Below, one piece after another: positions 8,190-18,700 of a DNA stretch of 64,000 nucleotides. The notes beneath the pieces are model-generated. The model worked only from the letters and a program-made list of their open reading frames with translations. It was not told where the DNA came from and did not search any database. Position 1 is the stretch's first letter. Every line of letters starts with the position of its first letter. The stretch covers positions 1 to 64,000 of the forward strand of contig CAYOAL010000032.1 of the NCBI GenBank assembly GCA_964401935.1, written 5' to 3'. A program made the translations under genes and the position numbers. Source of the stretch: JAPYTK01 sp964401935 (GTDB lineage: Bacteria > Myxococcota_A > Polyangia > Polyangiales > Polyangiaceae).

Positions 8190-8942
8190 TCAGGTGATGG
8201 CGCGCGCGGTGAGGATGGCCCCGCCCACGAAGAGCAGCCCCCACACCGCGCGCTTGAACGTCTTGGTGTCGACGCGAGCGTGCGCGATCTCGCCGAAGAA
8301 GAGCCCGGCGAGCACCGACGCGGTGGCCATCAGGCTCACCTTGGCGGTGGCGAGGGTGAGCAGCCCGACGGCGGCGTAGTCGACGAGGAGCGCGACGGTG
8401 AGCACCGCGAAGAGCGCGGCGAGGGTGCTTCGGAACTGGCCCTTGTCGTCGAGCTCACGGCCGAGGACGTACACGATGATCGGACCGCCGGTGTTGAACA
8501 GACCGTGCACGACGCCGCCGAGGCCGAGCATGACGAGGCCAAACGCCTTCCCGAGCGGCGCCTGCTCGGTCGCGCTCGAGCGGAGGGCGAGCCGCAACTG
8601 AAGGCCGGAGATCACCATCACGATCGCGCCAAAGGCGATGAGGAGCCACTGGGCGTTCCGGAGGTTGAACAACAGGAGGCCTACCGGGACCCCGAGCCCT
8701 ACCGCGGGCAAGATGCGCTTGTGCAACATCGGCCACCGAATGTGGCGGCGGTGGCGCACCGCGAGGTAGGTGGAGAGCACGAGGTTGAGCGGCGCAATCA
8801 CGGGCAGGATGCGCTCGAGCGGCATGAACTGCGCGCCGAGGGTCACCGCGATCACGGTCGCCCCGAAGCCGAGCATGGCCTCGACGAAGAACGCGCCGAA
8901 CAGGACCCCGAAGAGGATCAGGTGCGCCGTCTCCAGAGCCAC
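8190..8942 (-). CDS. TauE/SafE family membrane permease
   Basis: A 250-residue protein with about eight hydrophobic helices arranged as two similar halves, as in the TauE/SafE (sulfite/sulfonate exporter, DUF81) family. The first half contains GFGATVIAVTLGAQFMPLER and the second GVVHGLFNTGGPIIVYVLG; the G-N-T-GGP turn is typical of the family. Known members export sulfite, sulfoacetate or related organosulfur anions, but most are uncharacterised, so the substrate is unknown. It starts with GTG at 8942 and is convergent with the glycosyltransferase, 15 bases away. Confidence 0.85.
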   Translation of the reverse strand: MALETAHLILFGVLFGAFFVEAMLGFGATVIAVTLGAQFMPLERILPVIAPLNLVLSTYLAVRHRRHIRWPMLHKRILPAVGLGVPVGLLLFNLRNAQWLLIAFGAIVMVISGLQLRLALRSSATEQAPLGKAFGLVMLGLGGVVHGLFNTGGPIIVYVLGRELDDKGQFRSTLAALFAVLTVALLVDYAAVGLLTLATAKVSLMATASVLAGLFFGEIAHARVDTKTFKRAVWGLLFVGGAILTARAIT

Positions 8943-9049
8943 GGCGCCTTGTGAGTGCGTCGCGCGCCGCTGTCAAATCATCCGGCCGTTCGTCGCGGCG
9001 CGGGCTCGACGCGGCGGTGAAACCCGGCGCCCCGGGGGCGGGGCTCTTG

Positions 9050-9055
9050 TAGAGT
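9050..9055 (+). promoter_or_regulatory. -10-like TAGAGT, 7 nt before ATG 9063
   Basis: A TANNNT hexamer with 7 nt to the start codon and no Shine-Dalgarno sequence between. Predicted transcription would begin at or next to the ATG (leaderless mRNA). Confidence 0.5.
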
Positions 9056-9062
9056 GCGCCCC

Positions 9063-9572
9063 ATGACCCACCCACTCACCGAGGTGATGCGCGGGGCCGA
9101 CGGCTTCCTCGTCATCGGCGACTCATCGGAGGGCCGCTTCCCGGCCCAGTCGTATCACTGCTACACCGCCGTCGGGAGACGGTTCTACTGCCTCGATCTC
9201 GGCGGCCTCACCGAGTCGCGGGGGGGAACCCAAGGGGGCAAGATCTATCGCAGCGTGGCCGAGCTCCCCGACGATCGCGGAGACCTCGCCGTGATCTGGA
9301 TGAAGCCGCGCTCGGCCCGTCGGGGAGTGGAGCTCGCGCACGAGGCGGGGTGCAAGCGCGTGTGGTTCAGCTTCCAGACCGGTCACCCCGACGCGGTGGC
9401 CCGAGCCCGCGAGCTCGGGATGGAAGTGGTGGAGATCGGACGCTGCCCGGTGCACTACCTCGACGAGATGGTCGCCGTGTGCCGCGCCCACACCGTGCTC
9501 CTGAAGCTCAGCGGCAGCCTCGCCAGGCCGCCCCAGACGGATCCGAACGCGAAGCGCCGCGAGCTCTTCTAG
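9063..9572 (+). CDS. CoA-binding (YccU-like) domain protein
   Basis: A 169-residue single-domain protein with a Rossmann-like CoA-binding fold. The N-terminal strand-loop is FLVIGDSSEGRFPAQSYHCY and the middle strand is DLAVIWMKPRSARRGVELA, followed by a segment ending GMEVVEIGRCPVHYLDE that resembles the C-terminal Cys-Pro motif of the family. Family members bind CoA but most have no assigned reaction. The ATG at 9063 is preferred over the in-frame GTG 9 bases upstream because it is preceded by the TAGAGT hexamer at leaderless spacing. Confidence 0.8.
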   Translation: MTHPLTEVMRGADGFLVIGDSSEGRFPAQSYHCYTAVGRRFYCLDLGGLTESRGGTQGGKIYRSVAELPDDRGDLAVIWMKPRSARRGVELAHEAGCKRVWFSFQTGHPDAVARARELGMEVVEIGRCPVHYLDEMVAVCRAHTVLLKLSGSLARPPQTDPNAKRRELF

Positions 9573-9691
9573 TCAAGATGTCATCTTGGCAGGCGCCGCC
9601 TGTCGTCTCGTCACGATGACGCATCCAGCCACCGCGCAGTACCTGAATTCAATGGGTTGCGCATGGCATGAGTCTCGCTTGCAGGTCTCCC

Positions 9692-10165
9692 ATGCGGGCA
9701 GTCATGCTGGATGGACTTAGCTGGAGCGCGGCGGTTCTCGTTGTCTTGTCGGTCGCGGTCGCGGTGGTCTGCGCGCGTCTGCCGGAGCCCGAGCTCACGC
9801 CGGCCCGCGCCCTCGAGAGCGGCGAGCCGGCGGCGCGGACCTCGGGGCGCTTGCTCCCCGCAACGCACCGAGGCTCGAGCGACATCGCGCCCGGCACCTG
9901 CGCCTTTGGTGAGGTGGTGCTCATCGCCGCCCGCCAAGACCCCGCGCGCTCCACGGCGGCCGTTCGCCTCCTCGACGGGACCACCACCACCCGCAAGCGG
10001 GGCCAGTCGGTGGCCGGCCACGTCGTTGAGACCGTGGCGACCGAACACGTCGTGTTCGAGCGCGCGGGGGTGCGGTGCACGCTGTTCGTGGGTGGGCCCG
10101 CCACCGCGCTCGCCCCTCGGTCGGGGGCGGCCGGCGCGCGCGCGAGCGACGCGCGGGTCTTGTGA
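9692..10165 (+). CDS. Short membrane protein with a GspC-HR-like domain
   Basis: A 157-residue protein with one N-terminal membrane helix (about 8-26) and a periplasmic part. Residues about 65-135 follow the same pattern as the HR domain of the GspC-like protein at 39320-40210: Cys-x-x-Gly-x-VVLIA, then DPA, then AA, then an E(T/S)xA segment and a final G-x-R-C-x-L. The PDZ part of GspC is missing and no other type II secretion gene is adjacent. It may be a truncated or specialised paralogue. An ATG at 9668 is a possible longer start; 9692 places the membrane helix closest to the N-terminus. Function unknown. Confidence 0.55.
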   Translation: MRAVMLDGLSWSAAVLVVLSVAVAVVCARLPEPELTPARALESGEPAARTSGRLLPATHRGSSDIAPGTCAFGEVVLIAARQDPARSTAAVRLLDGTTTTRKRGQSVAGHVVETVATEHVVFERAGVRCTLFVGGPATALAPRSGAAGARASDARVL

Positions 10166-10196
10166 CGCCGAGCGCCCCGGCGCCCACGCACGCGGG

Positions 10197-11630
<1,434 letters not shown>

Positions 11631-11886
11631 CTTCTCCTTCAGGGGCTCAGGGCGTCGAGGAGGTCGTCCGACAGCTCGACGGTCTTGGCGGTCTCGGGGC
11701 TTCCCAGGACGAGCTCGAGCTCGAATTTCGTCTTGCGCACATGGCGTTCCCCGACCCCGAAGACCGAGGACACTACACCAGTCACCGATGGCGAGCAGCC
11801 GGATCGGCCGTCGCGCGGGAGGTGGCAGCAGCTTGCGCGAAGCGGCGCTCGCATGCTTGGCGCGCACGCGGAGCGAGCCGAGGTGC

Positions 11887-11892
11887 TATGCT
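11887..11892 (+). promoter_or_regulatory. -10-like TATGCT, 6 nt before ATG 11899
   Basis: A TANNNT hexamer 6 nt upstream of the start of the thioredoxin-fold lipoprotein, with no Shine-Dalgarno sequence; consistent with a leaderless transcript. Confidence 0.5.
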
Positions 11893-11898
11893 CGCTCG

Positions 11899-12549
11899 AT
11901 GCTGGCCAGGATCTCTCCTTCGCTCGGCATCCTCGGCCGCTCCGCCCTCAGCGTCCTCACCAGCGTCGTCTTCGCGCTCGGTGTCGCCGGCTGCGGCTCG
12001 CAGCGCCCGCAGGACGTCTGGTTCATGCCGGGCCCCGAGAGCGCGTCGTCGCCCACGTCCGCGCAGTCGTCGGGCTACCCTTTTGGCACGAGCGGGGAAG
12101 GCGTGGCCGGCGGCGACACCTACGACAGCGCGCTCGGCGACCTGCCCGAAGCGGCCTACGCGAAGCAGCCGGCCGGGTTCTGGCGTCACGACGAAGCCGA
12201 GGCGCGCCGCGAAGCCAAGCGCACCGGCCGCGGTCTCTTGGTGAGCTTCTGGGCCGACTGGTGCGACGACTGCGCCAAGCTCCACACCGCCACGCTGCGT
12301 GACCCGGCGGTGCGGGCGACCCTGTTCGGCGCGTTCGTGCCGCTGCGCATCGACGTCTCGGAGGACTCGCAGCTCGGGCGGCAACAGCTCTTGCGCTACC
12401 GCGTCGACCACGTGCCGGCGGTGCTCTTCCTCGACGGCGACGGTCGCGAGCGCTTGCGCTTCGAAGAGTTCGTGACCGAGGAGACGCTGCTCGACGAGCT
12501 CGGGGCGCTCCAGCGCGGGCCGAGCCCGATCGCCAAGGCGAAGCCGTAG
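11899..12549 (+). CDS. Thioredoxin-fold lipoprotein (DsbD C-terminal-like)
   Basis: A 216-residue exported protein. The N-terminus ends in lipobox GVAGC (Cys about 33), then a Ser/Pro-rich linker and a thioredoxin fold from about residue 100. The redox site is WADWCDDCAKLHT (CxxC) and a cis-Pro lies in VDHVPAVLFLDGDG. The pattern matches the DsbD-gamma/thioredoxin_7 group, which moves electrons to periplasmic disulfide isomerases or reduces cytochrome maturation partners. Lipidation would hold it on the periplasmic face of a membrane. No DsbD-type membrane partner is adjacent, so the partner is unknown. The long upstream extension overlaps the aldehyde dehydrogenase antisense and was rejected. 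Confidence 0.85.
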   Translation: MLARISPSLGILGRSALSVLTSVVFALGVAGCGSQRPQDVWFMPGPESASSPTSAQSSGYPFGTSGEGVAGGDTYDSALGDLPEAAYAKQPAGFWRHDEAEARREAKRTGRGLLVSFWADWCDDCAKLHTATLRDPAVRATLFGAFVPLRIDVSEDSQLGRQQLLRYRVDHVPAVLFLDGDGRERLRFEEFVTEETLLDELGALQRGPSPIAKAKP

Positions 12550-12656
12550 CCGAGCGCTCGACCTACGGGCTCGTTGGGCGCAGAGAGGCGACGCGCGGGC
12601 CTTGTGCGCCGCGCCGTAGCCCTGAACATACGTATCCGGGCAAAATCATGGGCGCT

Positions 12657-12687
12657 TTCACCGCCGGCCGCCCATCGCTGGTATAGT
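12657..12687 (+). promoter_or_regulatory. Possible sigma-70 promoter for the giant TPR gene
   Basis: TTCACC at 12657-12662 and TATAGT at 12682-12687 are separated by 19 bases. TATAGT differs from the -10 consensus in one base; the -35 match is partial and the spacing is long. It would give a leader of about 58 nt. Confidence 0.35.
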
Positions 12688-12750
12688 TTGCGACCCAGAT
12701 GCACCCGCGCCGGCGAGCGCTGCGGGCGCGGGGGTGGAGCGCTTGACGGC

Positions 12751-15700
12751 ATGGCGAATCCGACGACACCGGAAGACAGAGCGGGCAACACGACAACCAC
12801 GGACAAGGACGACGCGAGCGGTCTCGACCGGTCGTTCGCCGCCGCGCTTCGGGCAGCAGAGAACGCTCCCGAGAGCGAAGACGCGTGGGACCACATCGAG
12901 GACCTCGCGGACAAGCTTCAGCGACCGGACGAGGTGGCGACGGTCTACCGTGCGGTGCTCGAGAAGCGCCTCCCGAAGGAGGTGTTCGCCATGGTGGGGG
13001 AGCGCGCCTACCAGTTCCACGACGAGTGGTTCGGCGACTCGCCGGACAAGATCGCCGGTTTGCTCGCCCGCATCATCGAGCTCGACAGCGACGCCGACTG
13101 GGCCTTCGAGAGGCTCACCGTGATGCTCACCTCGGCGGCCCAGTGGGATCAGCTGCTCGACGTGTACGACAAGACGCTGGCCACCACCCACGCCAAAGAG
13201 AAGCGTCGGCGCCTGCTCAACGACGCGGCCCAGGCGGCCAAGGACTTCGCCGACGATCCCGACCGCGCCGCCGACTACATGCAGCAGCAGCTCACGCTCG
13301 AGCCCGACAACGAGCAGCTGGTGACCTCGCTCGAGCGCATCCTCGAGCGGCAGGAGCGCTATCGCGATCTCATCGCGCTGTGGGAGTCGCGCGTGCCCCG
13401 CTTGACCGGGGCCGCCGCGCGTGAGGTGCGGGTTCAGGTGGCGGTGTGCTGGCTCGAGCGCTTGAACGAGCCGGGGCGCGCGCTCGACGTGCTGCGCGAG
13501 CTCCTCAACGAGAGCCCCGGCCACGTGGAGGCCTGCAAGCAGCTCGAGCGGGTGCTCGAGCTCGAAGGCGCCGAGCTCTCGATTCGGCAAGGCGCCCTCT
13601 CGCTGCTGCGAAAGAACTACCTCGTGGCCAATCGCCCCGAGGACGTGGTGCGCGTCCTCGCCCGCGCGCTCGCCTTCGTCGAGGAGGACGAGCGGCGCCC
13701 CATCCATCGCGAGCTCGGGACGCGGCTGGCCATCCTCGGCCGCGACGAGGAGGCGCTCCGGCACTACCGCGAGCTGTTGATCGCCGATCCCTCCGACGCC
13801 GACGCTCGCAAGCAGATCCGGCAGCTCGCCAAGAAGACCGGTCGCGAGGATCTGCGCGCCGAGGCGCTGGTGGCCGCCGCCGACGCCTCGAGCGGCGCCC
13901 AGCGCGACGCGGTGTTGCTCGAAGCGGCTCACCTGCACCGCAAGGTGCTGCAAGACACGGAGCGATCGATCGAGCTCTACGCTCAGGTGCTGGCCTCGGA
14001 GGACGCCGAAGACGCGGTGGCGCTCACCGCGGCCCACAACCTCAGCGAGCTCTTGGCGGCGACCGAGCGCCACGAGGAGCGCCTGACGGTGCTCGAGAAG
14101 CTCGCCAACCTCGAGCGGTCCGCGGCGGTGCGGAGGATCGTGCTGGGCGAGGCGGCGGAGCTCGCCGATCGTCTCGGCGCGCCGGATCGCGCGCTCGCCA
14201 ACTGGCGACCCGTGCTCGAGGTGGATCCCCACGATCTCCAGGCGCTGGGAGCGGTCATCGAGCTCCTCGAACGCAACGAGCGTTGGGCCGAGCTTTGCGA
14301 GGCCCTGTCGCGTCGTGGCGCGGCGAGGGTGGCGCCCCTCCAGCGCCGCGCCGACTGGGTTCGGATGGCGGAGATCCAGCGCGACCACCTCGACCAGCTG
14401 CCGAGCGCCATCGACACCTGGCTCTCGATTCGCGAGGAGTTCGGTGAGACCGACGAGACCACCGCCGCGCTCGATCGCCTCATGAGCGAGGCCGGGCGTT
14501 ACCGTGAGCTCGCGGAGGTGTTGTCGAGCGCCGCGCGCCACGCACGGGATCACGCGGGCGCGCTGCTCGCCCGCCTCGGTGACGTGTACCGCGGCGAGCT
14601 CGGCGATCCCGAGCAGGCGCTCGACTGGTACTCCGGCGCGCTCGCGATCGACCCGAAGAACGAGGCCGCGCGGGCGGGCATGCGGGCGCTCTGCGCGGAG
14701 CCCTCCTGCACGAAGGAAGCGGCGGCGCGGCTCGCGCGCGCCTTCGAGTCGACCGACGACTGGCGCGAGCTGCTGAGCTTGCTCGAGGTTCGGCTGGCCA
14801 CCGCGGGGAGCAAGGCGGAGAGCGCGCGGCTGTTGCGCGACGCCGCCGCCATCCAGCTCGAGCGGGCTCTTGACCAGGAAGCGGGCTTGGCCACCTTGTG
14901 CCGCTCGCTGCCGCTCGAGCCGGCCAACCTCGCCACCGAGGCGCGCATCATGCAGCTCGCGCAAGACACCGGCCGCTGGGTGACCGCCGCCGCCAGCCTC
15001 CGCATGGCCGCCGAGTCGTCGCAGAGCGCGCCCGCGCGGCGCGCCCAGCTGCGGATGGCAGAGGGCGCGATCCACGAGGGCCCCCTCTCCGATCGTGAGG
15101 CCGCGCTCGTCGCCTACCAGGCGGCGGTCGAGGCCGAGCCCGACAACACCGCGGCCCACGAGGCGAGCGCTCGCTGCGCGGCCCAGCTCGGTCGGTGGGC
15201 GCTCGCCACCGACGCCGCCGTGGCTTCGGCCGCGCTGCGCGACCGCATTCGAGCGGAGGTGCTGCGAGCGCTCGAGATCAGCGCGGCGGAGCGCGACGAG
15301 TGGCACCCCCTGGCCACGAGCATGGCCGCCTCGCTCGGCCTGCGACGCCTCACCCAGAACGTGGCGCAGAACCTCGAGATCAAGGTGATGTCGTGGTTCA
15401 AGGATCACGCCGCCGATCTCGACGCGGCCCAACAAGCCGCCGCCCGCGCGGTGGTGCTCGGCCCGGGTCGCCTCGAAGCGCTCGAGCCCCTCGCCGAGCT
15501 CCAACGACGTCACCCCGGGCCCGAGCTCATCGGGACGCTGCTCAAGATCGACAAGGCCTCCGAGCAGTCGTTGGACGCGCTCGACGAGGCGGCCAGGCTC
15601 GCCCTCGCGATGGACAGCCCGCAGGTGTCGCTGAGGATCCTCGAGTCGCTTTACCGCAAAGCGGGCGGCATGTGGATGCGCGACGAGGCGCCGGTGGGGG

Positions 15701-18700
15701 AGGTGGTGGCGGCCGACGCTGCGCAGTGGGCGCTCGATCACCTGATCACCCATCACATCGCGGCGGGCAACGCCGACCGCGCCGTGCACGTGCTCATGGA
15801 CGGGACGCGACTTCCGCTCGGCTCGGACAAGGCGTGCGAGCTGCGGCGACGTGCCGCGGACATGCTCATCGAGCGCGGCGAGCTCGGGCGGGCCATCGAC
15901 GTGCTGCGAGGGGTGCTCGACGAGCGGCCACAAGACATGGAAGCGGTGCAGCTCGTGGCTTCGCTCTGCGAGAAGGAGGGACGGGTCACCGAGGCCCTGG
16001 CCCTGCGCTTGCGCGAGCTCGCGCTGGTGGAAGACGTGGATCGGAGGCTCCAGCTGCGGCTCGACCACTCGCGCCTCACCGGCGCCCTCGAGGCACAAGG
16101 GGGACGCGTCGCGTCGCTGAAGGCAAACCTCGACGACGTCCCGGGCCACCAAGCCTCGATCGAGGAGCTGGCCCTGGTGCTCGACGAGCGGGGCAAACAC
16201 GCCGAGCTCGTCGAGATCCTCACGGGGCAGGCGGGGCGGCTCGAGGCGCTCGGTCAGCCGTCTCGCGCGGCAGAGCTGTGGGCCAAGGTGGCGGAGCTCT
16301 CGGAGAAGCCCCTCGGGGATCGCGACCGCGCGGTCGCGGCCTACGCGCGCGTCGTGGAGCTCGCGTCGAACAACGAAGCCCTCGACGCGCTCGCCCGGTT
16401 GCACCTCGAGAAGGACGAGCCCGCGGAGGCAGCTCGCTGGCTCGAGCAGCGGCTCGGTACCACCACCCCCGGGGAGCGGGTCGCCGTGTTGCTCAAGCTC
16501 GCGCGCGCGCGCCTCGAGGCCGACAAACGCGACGCGGCCATCGACGCGCTCGCCATCGCCTTCGACGAGGCGCCACGTAACGGGGAGGTGCGCAAGCTCC
16601 TGCTCAAGCAGTTCCGGGCGAGCAAGGACTACGACAAGCTCGCCGAGACGCTCACGCGGGCGGCGCTCGCCGTCACCGATCATGGCACCGTGCTCACCTA
16701 CGCGCGCGAGGCCGCCGACATCTACATCCAGCGGCTCAAGGCTCCGGAGCGCGCGGTGCCGGTGCTCGAGAAGGCGGTGCAGCTCGCGCCCGAAGAGCGC
16801 GAGCTGCGGAGCATGCTCGCCGAGGGGCTCCTCGCCGCGCATGAGCTCGACAAGGCGCGGAGCCTGCTCGAAGCGCTCATCCAAGACTTCGGGCGGCGTC
16901 GCTCCCCCGAGCGTGCCCAGGCCCACCTCCAGCTCGCCAGGGTGGCGCGCGCGCAGGGGCTGGCCACCGAGGCGATCGATCAGCTCGAGACGGCGTCGAA
17001 GATGGACGCGGCCAACGTCACCGTGCTCAACACCCTCGCGGAGCTCGCGCGCGAGACGGGGCAGCACGATCGCGCCGAGCGCGCGTACCGTACGCTCCTC
17101 ATGTCGGTGCGGCGTGAGAAGGACGTCGCGGCGCTGCCCATCGGGCCCACCGAGATCTTGTTCGAGCTCAGCCGTATCGCCGCCGATCGTGGGCAACAGG
17201 ACAAGGCCGACGAGCTCGTGGAGTCGGTCCTCGAGTCGATCACCCAGAACGACTTCGAGGCGCCGCGTATTCAACGCAAGCTCGCCGAGCGCGGCGACTG
17301 GGAGCTCCAGAAGCGGGTGCTCGAGCACCGCCTGGGCTACGTGGAGCAGGCGGCGGCGCGTGCGCAGATCTTCGCAGATCTCGCCCACATCCTCGAGGAG
17401 GGGCTCGGGAGCGCCGGCGACGCGCTCGCGGCGCGGCTCGAGGCGGTGAAGACCGACCCGATCTCCCCGCTCCACCACGAGGCAGCGCTCGAGGGAGCGC
17501 GCCGCGCGGACCGGCTCGACACCTACGTGTCGGTGGTGGAGGCGCTCCTCAGCGACGAGCGGGCCGACACCAGCCCGCACGTGCGCTGCGAGCTGTTGCT
17601 CCGCCTCGGTGAGGTGTTGGAGAAGGAGCGTGGGGATCTCGACCGAGCCGCCATGCTTTACGCCCAGGCGGAGTCGACCGGCGTTCGCAGCGTCGACGTG
17701 TGGCGCGCCCGAGCTCGCGTGGCCGGCGAGAGGGGCGACGCCGAGGAGCAGATGCGCATCCTCGAGCACCTCGCGAGCCTCGGCGAAGATCAGGCCGACA
17801 CGCGAGCGGACGCGATGTACCGCATCGCGGAGGTGCAGCTCGCCTCGGAGGAGACGCTCGATGCGGGCATCGCGTCGCTCACCAAGGCGCTCCAGGAGAC
17901 GCTCCGCCCGGAGCGGGCGGCGCTGATCCTCCGGCGGGTGACCGACGAGCATCCAGCGCACGGTGGCTTGCTCGACCTCTACGAGCAGGTCGCCCGGCGG
18001 TCGGAGGACGATCGGACCCTGATGCACTACCTCGAGCGGCGAGCTCGTCACGCGTCGGCGACCCCCGAGAACGCGAAGGAGGCGGTGGAGGTCGCCATCC
18101 GCCTCGAGCTCGAGGAGCTCGTCGAGCAGCTGATGCTTCGCGCCGCTGAGCTCGGTCAGCAGCTGAACCGCGCCGACGACCTGCGTCGGATCGACTGGGC
18201 GTTGCTCGGCCTCTCCGAGCGCCGCATGGCCGCTGGCGACCTCGCCGGGGCGGTGAAGTGGCTCAGCGAGGCGGCCGACGTGGCCGAGCTGGGCGAGGTG
18301 TTCGCGCTCTCCGCGAAGATCGCGGCGCTCGCGGCGAAACCGAACGGCGACCTCACCCTCGCCGCGAAGCTCTACGAGCGCCTCCTCGAGCGTGCTCCCA
18401 CCGAGCGCGAGGCGTGGGCGCCGCTCGCCGACATCTATTCGCGCCTCGGCGACACCGGTCGGCTCGAGCGCATGATCGACGAGACCCTCGATGGTCTCGA
18501 GGATCCCCGCGACCGCAACGCCCTCCGGGTCGCCCTCGCGCGCGCGTTGCTCCACACCGAGGGGCGCGCCGACGACGCGGTCGTCGTGCTCTCGAACGTG
18601 CTCGTGGAAGACCCCCAGCAGGTGGAAGCGCAGGCGCTGCTGTTCGACCACCTCGAGCGCACCGGGCGAGGCGAAGAGCTCAAGGACATGTTGGTGCGAC

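Noticed and set aside
11639..11740. Possible 33-residue peptide upstream of the aldehyde dehydrogenase
   Set aside because: Its stop overlaps the dehydrogenase ribosome site, which hints at a leader peptide, but it has no clear start signal or homologue; evidence is too thin to list.
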